From Hericium rajendrae (lineage: Eukaryota > Basidiomycota > Agaricomycetes > Russulales > Hericiaceae), in assembly GCA_033439255.1 (NCBI GenBank), contig CM065892.1:806001-870000 (forward strand): 64,000 nucleotides of DNA, read 5' to 3'. The position numbers and the translations under genes were made by a program. This document shows, in pieces, positions 10,346 to 20,456 of the stretch. Below the pieces are notes generated by a model that saw only the letters and a list, made by a program, of their open reading frames with translations, was not told the DNA's origin and ran no database searches. The stretch's first letter is position 1, and each line of letters opens with the position of its first letter.

Positions 10346-10573
10346 CTGCCGACTTATTTAATTTGTAAACATGCTATCTAAGCCCAATGAATATATATTG
10401 TGAATGTTTATAGTAAGAACAATGACTGTTGCTTGGAATATGCTTATGAGGATGCACGATGGTCAGAATTCCACATTTTTATTTCATGATCTACATGATC
10501 TACAAGAACTACTGTAGCCATGATTCTGGGCTTGTAACATCTCCGGATCAACAGATATCAAACTGATTATCTA

Positions 10574-11812
10574 TTGGTAGCCGAGGCTTTGCTACCATAT
10601 CCAAGGTGTGGCTTCGGTAGTGCAGCCTCGGCTATCACTCAAGGAACCATTTTTCCAGATGTCCTGCTTAGGATGGTCCAGCCACCGACGTTTTCACCTC
10701 CTGTCCAGCCAGCGACCTCCTGTACGCCTTCGATGACCTTCAGACAGCCTCGGCGTATTCGGACTGCCCCTGGGCATTGCAGCTTCTGTGGGGCTCATGG
10801 TCACTTTCTTCGTCAGTGCGCAGCAGTTCAGACATACCTGAAGGCTGGCAAGTGCAAGTTCAACACCAGAGGCGAGATCACTTTACCTTCTGGGGCCTGG
10901 CTACCTCGAGGCATCCCAGGTGATCCCATTGCAGTTCGTCTTGACCAGTTCTATCAGCGCACCCCATCCTGGCATGCCCCAGACCAGTCTTCACCAAGCA
11001 CCATCGCTCAAACTGCTCCCTTTGTCCACCAAATGCCTGCTCTGCACAAGTCTGCCCACAGCGACCTTCCTTCGACCACAGATCAAGTGTCCTTTGATGA
11101 TCGAGTCTATCTTCTAAGGCGTGGCCTCTCCATTTCGACATTGATCCAGTCTTGCAGACATCAGCTTGCTCAGCTCTATCAGATGCAACTCGACTTCACT
11201 ACCTACCACGCTCGAGGCGAACTTGCTCAGCTCCGTGAGCCAGCAGTGATGCCAGCCCATATGTCGAGGCCATCCTTCGTCGATCGTCATGTGTCATCAT
11301 CTAGGAGGCCTCTCCTTTCATCCAGAGACCAATGCGAGCAGTTAGAGACTCAAGTTCGCTCTGCGCTCAATGTCGCCCAAAGCGAACCACCAGCGAACTT
11401 GTTTCTATTGGACTTAGAGAAGCACCAAGTCTCGAGCAGCTCATCTACCCTTCCTTCTACCGTCTCTACCGATGCAGAGTTTCTTTCTCAATGCGCAGAC
11501 CTGCAGGGGGATCACCAGGGTGTCTCAGAATCTGATCTCCACCCAGGAGTCCTTGTTGGTAGCTCTGAACCCACTCCAAGCTTGCCTGTAATGTCCAAGC
11601 CTATACCCGCCGACTGTCGACCTCCATTTTCCATCACTCCACCGCTTTCCGTGTCATTTCTCCAGTCGCTTTTCAGATCTGCGTCAAGTTCGCTCAGGGC
11701 ACCCTTAGTCGACGACAGTGATATCATTTTCCTTGACCATCTCGCTTTCCATCAGAACCCACCAGCAGTGATCCCAGATCGTCCTCCTCTATCGCGATGC
11801 ATTCCTGCTTGA
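10574..11812 (+). pseudogene. Gag, C-terminal part with zinc knuckle
   Basis: The frame lacks an ATG near its left end and resumes the Gag frame after E3. It carries CSFCGAHGHFLRQC, an exact CX2CX4HX4C nucleocapsid knuckle, then KAGKC and LPSGAWLPRGIPGD, a stretch that follows the knuckle in agaricomycete Gypsy Gags. About 330 serine/proline-rich residues follow, with no protease DTG/DSG context and no reverse transcriptase motif, before the stop at 11812. The polypurine tract lies 127 bases further on, so this element ends after Gag. Confidence 0.72.
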
Positions 11813-11938
11813 TCGTTGTCACCACCTCCACTCTCCTTCTCAGCTATAGTGAGAACACCGCTCGAAGCATATTTGGTGTCTAGCGTCCGAATCCCTCATG
11901 GGGCTCATTGGTTAGACTGAGGACAGTCTATTTTTCAG

Positions 11939-11950
11939 TTGGGGGGAGAA
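11939..11950 (+). other. Polypurine tract
   Basis: GGGGGGAGAA directly precedes the TGAT start of the 3' LTR, the usual plus-strand primer arrangement. Confidence 0.8.
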
Positions 11951-12772
11951 TGATACGCCTCAAGCTGTGTTCAGCAACGTCAGATCTCATCCCACCATCT
12001 CCCATGCAGTTCCCCTTCACTCCCATCCAGCTTCCAGCTCCTCACCCACCAACCTCGCTCAGAGCGGTGATGTCCCTCATCTCAGGAGTTGTCAGCTACT
12101 GCAGGCCTCACCGAGGTTTCCTCAAGTTCGCTCCCGGTCGTCCTCAGCGGTTTTGGTGAGCCAATCAGGTTGCTGGCATTATGGTACCGGGTCTGTGTTG
12201 TACAGGATGCCTGGATGCCACCTTTTGATGGTTTCGGACCATAGATGTACCATAGAGCAGCCGAGTCCAAGATCGCCCGAGACCACCAAGGGCGAGTTTC
12301 TTACTTGTATGGTAGACAGAGTCCCAGCTTCGAATAGAACCCCCCCAGTGCACCTTTCCCCCTCAGAGCTCAGACCACAGAAGTCTCTCTCACTGTTGTT
12401 CTCATCATTCTCCGGACTTTAGACAAGTCCGCCCTCTTTAGGCCAGTCCGCCTGCAGCGTCGTTCGTCAGATTCAGTCATATCAGCCGCTTTTCAGTCCT
12501 TTTCTCTAGGATTAGTCCGTCGTATCGGAGACCCGTGTGTCTCGTCGTTCTCCTTGTCATTCTACAGCCGTTCCTCATCCTTCCCAGCCACTTATCACCA
12601 GATCGCCTCAGACTCGCCCTTAGCGAACCGGTCGCTCCATTGTTCCTGCTGCAGTGACCCTCAGCTGCCCTCACCTCACTCCTCACTTGAGATACTTGGT
12701 CCCCTCGCACCCCCCGGTACTCTGTTGGTTTTGGTTTTGGCTGCCGCCTCCATTCCCAGGGTCCACACATCA
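11951..12772 (+). repeat. 3' LTR of the Gypsy element (822 bp)
   Basis: The repeat starts TGATACG after the polypurine tract and ends CACATCA, with a TGAT/ATCA terminal inverted repeat. Its right 327 bases match 1754-2080. Copia coding sequence begins immediately afterwards. Confidence 0.85.
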
Positions 12773-13286
12773 ACGCAACGAATGGCTTATCTACGGCACG
12801 GACTCCGAAGGCGGAATAGCAGGCTATTCCGATGCAGACTGGGGCTCCAACGACCACCGCCATTCAATTTCTGGATACGTCTTTCTGATCGACGGCGGCG
12901 CCATCTCGTGGTCTGCGAAGAAGCAGTCGATCATCGCCCTGTCCAGTACTGAGGCCGAGTACGTCGCGTTGACACATGCCGCCAAGGAGGCACTGTGGAT
13001 GCGCGCGTTCCTCGGGGAAATCCTCGGGCCGTTCGACAAGCCGACAATGATCTTCGGCGACAACCAGTTGGCCATCACGCTCGCACAAGACAACATCTTC
13101 CACTCACGCACGAAGCACATCGCAATAAGGTACCACTTTATTCGCGATGCCATGGAGTGAAATGAAGTCGACCTCGTTTACTGCCCTACTGGAGAGATGG
13201 CAGCTGATGTGTTTACCAAAGCACTCGCTCGCCCGAAGATGGAGAAGATGCGAGGATTGGTTGGGATAAGGGCTCTTCAGGTTTGA
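12773..13286 (+). pseudogene. Copia-type RNase H, 3' end only
   Basis: The translation shows the Ty1/Copia RNase H signature: GYSDADWGSN, ISGYVFL, GAISWSAKKQ, LSSTEAEYVA, ALWMRAFL, DNQLAITLAQD, HSRTKHI, then TGEMAADVFTKAL. These are the standard C-terminal blocks of Copia Pol. A TGA at 13158-13160 interrupts the frame between DAME and NEVDLVY, probably from CGA. The 5' remainder of the element must lie beyond the Gypsy insertion, outside the window. Confidence 0.9.
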
Positions 13287-13293
13287 GGGGGTG

Positions 13294-13686
13294 TGTTGAG
13301 ATCGGGCAAACGCCTGATCGCCCAATAGCGCAGAGTGCGCGGACATGATATCTTATCGCTCTTTTAGATTAGATGCCAGGCCTGGGGCCTGAGACTCGTT
13401 ACATAACGTACTATACAGTTGTGGTTCAGCCACTCGCGCCGCAGTATGTGGGCGCGAGTTTGTCGTCTGCGTGCCTCAGTGAATTCTGCTATCACTGAGG
13501 TAAGACGCTTCTCGACTTCTTTAATTAACGCATTGTACTGATTCTATACTTAGAGTATTGATTGCTCGCTTTCGTATTAGGTATAATGCACAGTGAATTC
13601 TGCTATCACTGAGAGTATTGATTGCTCGCTTTCGTATTAGCTCGTGCAACGTTCCTATAAATTTAACAGCAAAGTCCAAGACTCAA
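13294..13686 (+). repeat. Copia 3' LTR (right edge approximate)
   Basis: It begins TGTTGAG after the purine-rich GAGGGGGTG that follows the Pol stop. A candidate end is CTCAACGCA near 13686. It contains an internal duplication: CAGTGAATTCTGCTATCACT and AGAGTATTGATTGCTCGC each occur twice about 60-110 bases apart. Confidence 0.6.
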
Positions 13687-13696
13687 CGCAGTGCCC

Positions 13697-15211
13697 TCAA
13701 GTCTGAACGACCGCCGTGCGCCTCACGGGGCTAAGCGATGTTCTCGCTTTCGTTCTCGCGCGATCGGAGCCCGTGACCATGTGTGTTGTCGCATTGGGAC
13801 TTGCAGCAGCAGCGGACACGGGGGCGGGTCTGGCCGATGCAAGAGCAGGCATAGGGCCGAGCCACGCTTGCATGGCGGGCTGGTCACGCCGCGGCGCGCA
13901 ATTGCACGACGCGAAGACCTCGAGCTGCTTCGTGAACCGCGCGGTGCAGTTGAACAGCGGCAGCGCTACCACATCCACGAAAGATATCAGTCATACTTGA
14001 AAACGAAGAAAAAGGGAGGTCTTGGGTTTTACCGGCTTGGAGGGCGGCGTGCGCCTGCTGGCTCGACAGTTTGCGACTCCACATTACTTTCAATGGACGG
14101 CTCGGTAAGCGCACAAGGGGCAGACAGATGGGGACTCACGGAAGGAGCAGACGACAGTGGCGGCACACGACTCGGACAGGCAGTGGACAAGGATACGCCC
14201 ACCGTTGTTGATGGCATCTTCGATATATTTGCAGAGGTCTGGCAGGGCGAGAAGCAGCTGATCGCGTTTATCATCGGGTATACGGAGCTGGCGGCGCTTG
14301 ATGGTGAGGCATGCTGGTATCTCTTCTGCTGGGGTTATTGATACACAGTGAGTCATACCAAGGTAGGAAACCAGGCATGCGGCCTGGTCAAGATCACAGG
14401 GGAAATCGCTCAAATACCCAACGAGGGTCAGATAATTGTCATGTCGGTAGTCTTCAGCGCATACCTGCTCAGATATAATTTGTTTGGGATGATGGGGGTC
14501 GTGTCATGAAGAATCGTCAAGAAATGGTTAACGTCCTGGCGCTGGCGTCGTTTCCACGCCCGGTAGGCGGGATTCGTTCGTGAAGATTCGTAATTGCATG
14601 CCGCGAATGTCTGAAGTTGTTTGATGAAGCCGTAGTTTGGTTGCACCTGAGGTCGACCTGTATATGTCGTAAGCTACAGCTCAACAGACGATCAGGACTT
14701 CACGAAGGAAACTCACGTTGCCTGATGTAGGAAATCGCATCGACATAAGATAGACCTCTCGTTATCATCACTACAACACCGTCCAAATAATTGATGTACA
14801 CCCCAGAACAATGATAATTATCAGGCCCACTGACGGTATGCAGCAACGACGGTGGCACTTCGCGATATGCCCATGACACAGTGCACCAGGACTTTGCCCC
14901 GCTCGTGAATCGCCGACTGGATAAACCGGCACGCGTCCGGAAGATGAATCAACAAATCCTCCGTCTCCCAGTCCTGCACGTCGATTCTCAAGTGATGCAG
15001 CGTGTCGGTCAAGAAGTCGGGGCAGACGGACACAACGTGCGTAATGCCGAGCTCTGGATGATCAGAAAGACTTCTGGCCGAAGCAAGGCTGCGGCGCTCA
15101 CAAATGTCAGCGACAAATTTTCAAGGAGCACGTTCAGCTCAACACATACTTGCCAATATACAGCTGACCATCGACGACCACGTCCAGATCATGGCCGGAG
15201 GTTGCGCGCAT
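13697..15211 (-). CDS. Tandem dual-specificity phosphatase, second domain inactive
   Basis: Seven exons fit GT-AG rules: 15211-15150, 15088-14835, 14770-14717, 14657-14465, 14408-14140, 14086-14033 and 13965-13697. They total 1155 nt (384 aa) in one frame. Domain 1 (about residues 14-185) has the full P-loop HCVMGISRSATVV (Cys91, Arg97), a GQLYIGN start and an AYLMITRG helix. Each domain ends in a similar block (NYGFIKQLQTFAACNY and CTARFTKQLEVFASCN). Domain 2 (about 186-330) reads HCLSESCAATVV: Cys264 is kept but the glycine and catalytic arginine are lost (Ala270), so it should be catalytically dead. The family dephosphorylates Tyr/Ser/Thr. The dead domain may be regulatory, which is inference. 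The start at 15211 is the nearest in-frame ATG; an upstream start is possible. Confidence 0.85.
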
Positions 15212-16443
15212 GTCGAATAAACCGTTCAACGGCGAAGGGAAGTAGTGCACGATCCAGGCGCTGCACAACGGCAGCGGGTATAAAGCAACGAGGGTGTCGT
15301 GGCAGCCCACACGGCGGTTGCAAGAGCCGAAAACAAGGAACGGTAACACCAGACAAAGCAGGTTCTAATTTGCGCAGGATGCCAGGAAGCCAACAGGAAG
15401 CAGTCGCATTATCTGCCATATCCCGCGCGCACGTGAGGCGCTTCCCTTAGCGGGACAACTACGATGATTTTTCGCGCATCTTGCCTGACTCGTGATGCTC
15501 ACAGCGCTTCGCACAGGCTCCAAAGGTCATCATGAGACACATAACTAGTACTATCCCTCGATCACACTTGACAGTGCGCATGACGGGACGGTACCAACCA
15601 TACACCACCGTCTGAGCTCCGACGTCAAACTGAGGTCGAATGTTGGAGGTCGAAATGACGCTGGAAATGAGGCTGCGTCAGCCCATTTGGGGGAAGAAAG
15701 GAAGAAAGTGTATTCCGCAGCGGTGGGGGGCTTGCTGGATCGACATCGGACATGTCCGACCTCGAGTGAGGTCGCGCATCGACGTCTGGTCCAACGTCAA
15801 TGTGAAAGAAACACTTAGCAATACCATGGGGCAGGCATTTCTGTGTGCCATCCCTTCTGCTTCCCTTTCGGTCACAGCCAGATTGCACAAAAGAAAGCGA
15901 TGGATTAAAGATGCTATAGTGAATTAGACAAAGTAGCCATCTCCTCCAATCCACGGAGGAGAGTGTGCTTTCTGTTCGAACGAATTACCGGTATGTACTG
16001 ACATTAGAGCGTATCTTGCCGGAAACATCAGCGTCATCCACACAGCTCTTATGAGCGGGTCAGGACTAAGCACCTTTCTCGATTCGCCGCAAGCAAACGC
16101 GCTGAGCGGCACGACCAGAGACAGACACGAAAACGCGAGCGAGACCGAGCTAGTTGCAAGTGAGCTGCCATGATCATGGCAACTAGCACGAGCACAGGGA
16201 ACTGTGGCCTGGGCACCACCTACGCCGGAACCTTGCTCACAGGGGGCTTGAGTGTCTTCACAAAGATGCTAGTACCCGCCGTGAATGAGAGATCGCATAG
16301 CCAAGTGCACACGTACTGACTCGACCCTTTGCAGCCCTTTCCATGGGGTCCTCTATCGTCGTAAGCCCCTTGTGGTGTCTCTTGAATTGGGAGTCGATTG
16401 AGTCCTAGAACCAATAGTCGTGAGCTTTGCCCGCGTATTCGCC
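15212..16443. other. Intergenic, no gene recognised
   Basis: Short open frames occur on both strands but none shows family motifs or a good splice model. A small inverted repeat (TTGCCATGATCATGGCAA-like) lies near 16165-16185. The right part may include 3' sequence of the next gene: a donor-like AG|GTAAGG overlaps its stop codon. Confidence 0.4.
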
Positions 16444-18042
16444 TTACCTGCTGGAGCGCAGCGAGCCGCCGCTGGGGACGAACGGCGCGGCCATCGGCAT
16501 GTCGCCGGTGGACGCGTACGGCGTGGGCATGTTCGACGGGCCTGGGGAGGCCATCCCGATGCCGACCCCTGGCGTCGGCATGCGGTACGTGCCGCCGCCG
16601 CCGCCGGGCGTAGGCATTGGGCCGCCTATGTTCGACGTGGGCATGGGCATGGAATGGCCGCCGCCCATGTTCGGTGTCGGCATGGGCATGCCATGACCGC
16701 CACCTATGTTCGGCGAGGGCATAGGCATCGCAGCACCGCCCATGCCGCCCACATTCGGCATGCCTCCGCCACGCATGTTCGGCGACGGCATAGGCATCGT
16801 GCCCCCGCCCCCGCCGATGTTGGGAGAAGGCATTGGCATCATCCCGCCGCCGCCGCCACCGCCCATGTTGGGAGAAGGCATAGGCATACCCCCACCTCCC
16901 TGCATAGGCGACGGCATGCGCATCGGCATGCCCGGCCCAGGCGTCGCGCCCGCGCCCAGCATCACAGGCCTTGGACTCGGCATGCGCATCGCCGCGGGCG
17001 CAGGCGTCGGGCCCCGCAGTGGACAACCATACGCGCTGGATGGGTCGACAGCGGGGTTGTCAGGCGGGTGCGACGCGGGATCGGCGAGCTCGGGCTCTGG
17101 CATCTGCATATTTCCCCCGCCGAACGGGTGCGCGAGCGCCTGCGCGAGGCTCGAGAGCCCGTGGCGGCCGTCGCGCCGGCGCAGGTTGTGGAAGAACCCC
17201 TCGCGTCTGGGTTCCTGCCGTTCCGGTTCTGGGAAGTCTGGAGCGGGGTAGTGATGTCTGCGAGGCTCGGCGGGGCGATAGTAATCGTCGCGCCGGCCTG
17301 TGCGCCCATTGCGCAGTTCGGGGAGGATGGAGCGATAGGGCGTGCTCGCGAGGATGTCTTTGGGAGGTTCGGGAAGGGGATTGCGTCTTCTGTGAGAGAG
17401 ATTGTAGGAATCGTGGTGTCGTGAGCGGTAGTCTCGCCATCGTGGTTCATAGTCTGTCGAGGAAGACGGACTGTCGAGGTCATCGCGGATCTCGGAGTCG
17501 GAGTCAGAGTCGATAGAGCTGGGGGTGGGCGAGCAACGGCGGTGTCTTCGGTGTCGGGTCGACCGGTGACGGCGCGTGCGCTCGCGAGGTCTATGGCGAC
17601 TCCGGTGCGATCCGTGGTAGTCGAAGTCCGGGATGCGTCCGCGCGGAGGTGCGGGATAGGGAATGGGCATCTGCATCGCCGGTGCTGCCATCTGTGAAGC
17701 TGCAGCTAGCATCGCTGCAGCAGCATTTGCTGGCGCGGGGGCCAGTGTTTGAGCAGGGACCGCTGCCTGCACATACGTAGGATCTGCACAGTTGACGTTC
17801 ATCAAGTGGCATCTAATCAATCCGAGATGGAACGTACAGTTTCCCCCAGGATACTGCCATAGCGTCGGCGCAGCATTCCAGTACTCTCTCAGCGCCTGCT
17901 CACGCGGCTTTTTTGGTTTGAACGGTCCCCAACCCCAGCCTTTCGAAGGATAGTACGGATCGTATGGAGCCTGAGGGTACTGAGCATAACTTGCCTGGGC
18001 GTTACTGTAGTGTGGACCGTATCTGGATGAGGAGTTGCCCAT
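16444..18042 (-). CDS. Met/Pro/Gly-rich disordered protein with myristoylation-type start
   Basis: A single open frame of 532 residues, family not recognised. It starts MGNSSSRYG, which fits the N-myristoylation pattern (Gly2, Ser6), followed by a tyrosine/proline-rich stretch and a more ordered segment around residues 48-90 (REYWNAAPTLWQYPGGNC). The middle is Arg/Ser/His-rich. The last 170 residues are repeats of the type MPMPSPNMGGG, with variants PNIGGG and PTPNMGGG. No transmembrane segment is apparent. It could be a membrane-attached scaffold through lipidation, which is inference. The stop overlaps a strong donor (CAG|GTAAGG) with a CTCAC branch-like site and TAG 43 bases on, so an alternative spliced C-terminus is possible. 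Confidence 0.7.
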   Translation of the reverse strand: MGNSSSRYGPHYSNAQASYAQYPQAPYDPYYPSKGWGWGPFKPKKPREQALREYWNAAPTLWQYPGGNCTFHLGLIRCHLMNVNCADPTYVQAAVPAQTLAPAPANAAAAMLAAASQMAAPAMQMPIPYPAPPRGRIPDFDYHGSHRSRHRPRERTRRHRSTRHRRHRRCSPTPSSIDSDSDSEIRDDLDSPSSSTDYEPRWRDYRSRHHDSYNLSHRRRNPLPEPPKDILASTPYRSILPELRNGRTGRRDDYYRPAEPRRHHYPAPDFPEPERQEPRREGFFHNLRRRDGRHGLSSLAQALAHPFGGGNMQMPEPELADPASHPPDNPAVDPSSAYGCPLRGPTPAPAAMRMPSPRPVMLGAGATPGPGMPMRMPSPMQGGGGMPMPSPNMGGGGGGGMMPMPSPNIGGGGGTMPMPSPNMRGGGMPNVGGMGGAAMPMPSPNIGGGHGMPMPTPNMGGGHSMPMPTSNIGGPMPTPGGGGGTYRMPTPGVGIGMASPGPSNMPTPYASTGDMPMAAPFVPSGGSLRSSR

Positions 18043-19091
18043 TCACTTCGAAGTCATAAACAAGATGAGAAGAGGACGTTCTCGGGGTGTCGCAGGGAGA
18101 AGGGGGGACAATGGGGAGAAGACGGAGGGAAGATCTCAACAAATCCGAACAGTGCCCGAATGACATGTTCGGTTGTTGCTCGCTTATCGAGCGCTTGTTG
18201 GTCTGTACGTAGGCGCGAATTTCAACATGCGGGACACCGTGGAATCTTTTGTATCATACTATGCACGAGTATAAAGGGCCAGTTGCTTTGCAACTACAGG
18301 AGCACTGCGTGCCCATGTTTGGACACAATGGGGTGCTTCGCACCCATGCGAAGCAAGAATATGATCATCCTGTACATCTCTCGCTTCGCTCGTTCAGCAA
18401 AGGCCGCGCGCTGAGACGCGCGGGGAGTGGGCACTTCGTGCCCGTTCAACGTACTGTATCTCGAGAATTTTGTAGTACTGCAATGTGTGCAATGTTTAAG
18501 TATGTGCAAATAAGTCCTGTTATTTTTTTGTGCCAGTGAGAGCAATGCGGCCAGGTACCACTCCAGTGATGAACTTTTCGTAATGACATTTTGGACAGCT
18601 GCAGTGCCAGTTGTTGAACCAAGGAATTCCTTCCCTTTTTGGGGTGTTCCCACCCAACGTGCTGCATGCAGCCATTTTTTATTTCATGGATTGAGAAACA
18701 GAATATTATCAAAGGGGATCGCTTTCCCTCCGAGCGATGAGCGCCGCCATTGCCCGTTGAGCTCGGGCATTGGTCGCGCTCGGACGTCCGCGACTCCGGG
18801 CGCTCGCGTGGCTAAGAGCTAGCCGCGGCCACGCGAGAAGGTACGCGAAATACGCGGGCCACGCGAGAAACACCTGGCCTTACCCGGCGCGTATCAATCG
18901 TCGTCCCATTCTCTTTTTAGATAGCGAACCCAGGCGCCATGGTTTTGGCAGTACGAATCGTCAATACCAGCTATATTTCTCAGACTGTTGTCATATACAG
19001 GTCTGGTACGAAGCAAGTAAAATTTCGAAGAAGCGATGTACCATGTCCAGGTCAAGAAACCTCAGTAATGAAGAAACAGCGTGACACATAT
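18043..19091. other. Intergenic with GC-rich inverted repeats
   Basis: No gene is recognised. At 18747-18773 CCATTGCCCG faces CGGGCATTGG. At 18803-18837 CTCGCGTGGC faces GCCACGCGAG, and a third CCACG CGAGAA copy follows near 18860. These may be traces of a small element. The left part serves as upstream sequence of the 16,444-18,042 gene. Confidence 0.4.
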
Positions 19092-20070
19092 CTACCTCCT
19101 CCTGCGAGGAGGCGTTCGTGACCTCGACCTCGACCGCGATCGCGCATCCCTGTAAGGCCGGCCTCTGTCCCTGTCCCTGTCCCCCCAGCCTCCACGCGGC
19201 GGCGTGTCGCCTCTCCTGGGAGGGGGTGGCCGTCTATCCCTATCATCCCTCATCCTATCCAGGTCGCGGTCGCGCCCGAAGTCAGCCCGCCCTCCGCGTC
19301 CCCGACCAGCAGACACAGGCGGCACATCCGACCCTCCACGCCAATGTCCACCTCCACGACCCAGAGGCAGCGGAGGCCCACCCCTGCCTAGAGGCACCGG
19401 GGACTGCTTCCACCCGTTTGCAGCACCTGCCAATCCGCTGCCCTTGATGGTCAATTCCCCGCTGACGGCGGGCGTGAGGGCGATATTCTTCGGGAGCATG
19501 ACCGCCACGCAGAGGTAATCGCCGGGCACGAAGCGCAGTTCGTCCAGCGTGCGTGCATCCTTGGGTCCGAGGTTGCCTTCTGTGTCATCGAGCAGCCGTG
19601 ATGCGGCGTTCTCGAGCGTGCCGGGTTCGCCGAGTATGTCGCGGGAGTATACGACGCCGAGGTCTTTCTGCGCGAACTGGCCTCGGTTGGCGGAGTCTGC
19701 GTATACGGCGCGGAAGGAGTAGCGTGCGAGGGGGTGGCGGTATTCCGGGGTGTGAGGCGCGGTGCTTCGGAGGGTGGTGAGCACTTCCGCTAGAGTAGCA
19801 TCCCTCCTGCAGGACTGTCAGCGCATAAGGAGCAAGATATAGGTATATTACGCACCAGGTGAAGATCTGCTGTTCATCTGCGGTAGGAAGAGGGCCATCT
19901 TGGAACTGGGCAAGTCGGTGGAAGCCCCCCGGCCTGACGAACGCGCGAATGAGAAATGGGGCTGTCTGAACCAAGCAAAATGTCAGCAAAAGATGCGAGT
20001 AGTGATCCACGTATCACAGTACCTTTTCTCGGTCAACAATGGGCTGGCCAGCTGGTGTGGTGGTCTCCAT
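19092..20070 (-). CDS. SAP18: SAP18-like protein with RS/RGG tail
   Basis: Three exons (20070-20023, 19965-19856, 19806-19092) total 873 nt and give 290 aa in one frame. The SAP18 signature is clear: TAPFLIRAFVRPGGFHRL right after a short N-terminus, then EQQIFTW, DATLAEVLTTLR, ARYSFRAVYAD, KDLGVVYSRD and FVPGDYLCVAVMLP. SAP18 proteins belong to the Sin3 histone deacetylase and ASAP/exon-junction assemblies in the nucleus. Animal SAP18 is about 150 aa. Here a C-terminal tail of over 120 residues is rich in RGG, DRDRDR and SRSRSRSR, typical of RNA-binding splicing partners. The gene is divergent from the methyltransferase to its right, 386 bases between start codons. Confidence 0.88.
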
Positions 20071-20456
20071 ATTGTGCTGACGATGGGAGTTTGAGCTGAA
20101 GCTGCAAGACTGTCGACGGTGCCGCACGTGCCATGGGCGCCTAAATATATTGGCAAGCGGCGGCGCTGCAGTTGCGCTTGCTCGCCTCGACTCTCGTCTT
20201 GCTATCTCAATGATGGCTGTCAACTACCTCGACCTTCCCTGCATCCGATGTCGTTTCATTCACCGCCCATTTTCCAGGAAAAATCGACTCTACATTTACT
20301 TGTACGTGCAATTTCCGTTACTGCGGACGCTCTAAATAGGGAGCGATCGGTCATGAGGGGGCGCGACAACTTTTGTCCTGAGAGGGCTGACTCTTTATCA
20401 CTCGGACTTAGTTGCATACCTGAAAGTCTGTTCCCTGCTGCAACCCCCCTTGCAAC
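20071..20456. promoter_or_regulatory. Shared divergent promoter region
   Basis: The 386 bases separate the start codons of the SAP18-like gene (minus) and the methyltransferase gene (plus). No clear TATA box is seen for either. Confidence 0.5.

Larger units (their letters stand above)
7364..10573. mobile_element. E3, inverted-array element inserted in gag
   Basis: The left edge (7364-7740) is rich in CTACAGTAG and TGTAGCAGT motifs. Then follow a plus-oriented GC-rich array (7800-8855), a hairpin and donor-like box, a centre with a 42-bp palindrome and a 40-bp near-palindrome, a mirrored donor-like box and hairpin, and a minus-oriented array (9380-10345). The right edge (10350-10573) is AT-rich with a CTACTGTAG motif. 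The two arms are therefore head to head and could form a very long hairpin. Exact ends and target duplication could not be fixed. Confidence 0.5.
1754..12772 (+). mobile_element. Gypsy-type LTR retrotransposon, gag only, interrupted
   Basis: The element is bounded by matching LTR sequence. The last 327 bases of the 3' LTR (12446-12772) are nearly identical to 1754-2080. Between them lie a candidate primer binding site, a long leader, a Gag split in two (6632-7363 and 10574-11812) and a polypurine tract directly followed by the 3' LTR. No protease, reverse transcriptase, RNase H or integrase motif is visible. The element looks non-autonomous, needing pol in trans, or internally deleted. Three E-type elements interrupt it, at the 5' LTR, leader and gag. 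The whole sits in a Copia RNase H gene. The leftmost 495 bases of the 5' LTR are not in the window. Confidence 0.8.

Noticed and set aside
7364-10573. E3 as an ordinary intron of gag
   Set aside because: No good donor follows the last Gag codon, the length and palindromes are atypical, and similar elements sit outside gag in the same retrotransposon.
16420-17424. Plus-strand 334-codon frame opposite the Met/Pro-rich gene
   Set aside because: It is the antisense of GC-rich repeat coding sequence and lacks any family; the minus frame is longer and begins with a sensible start.
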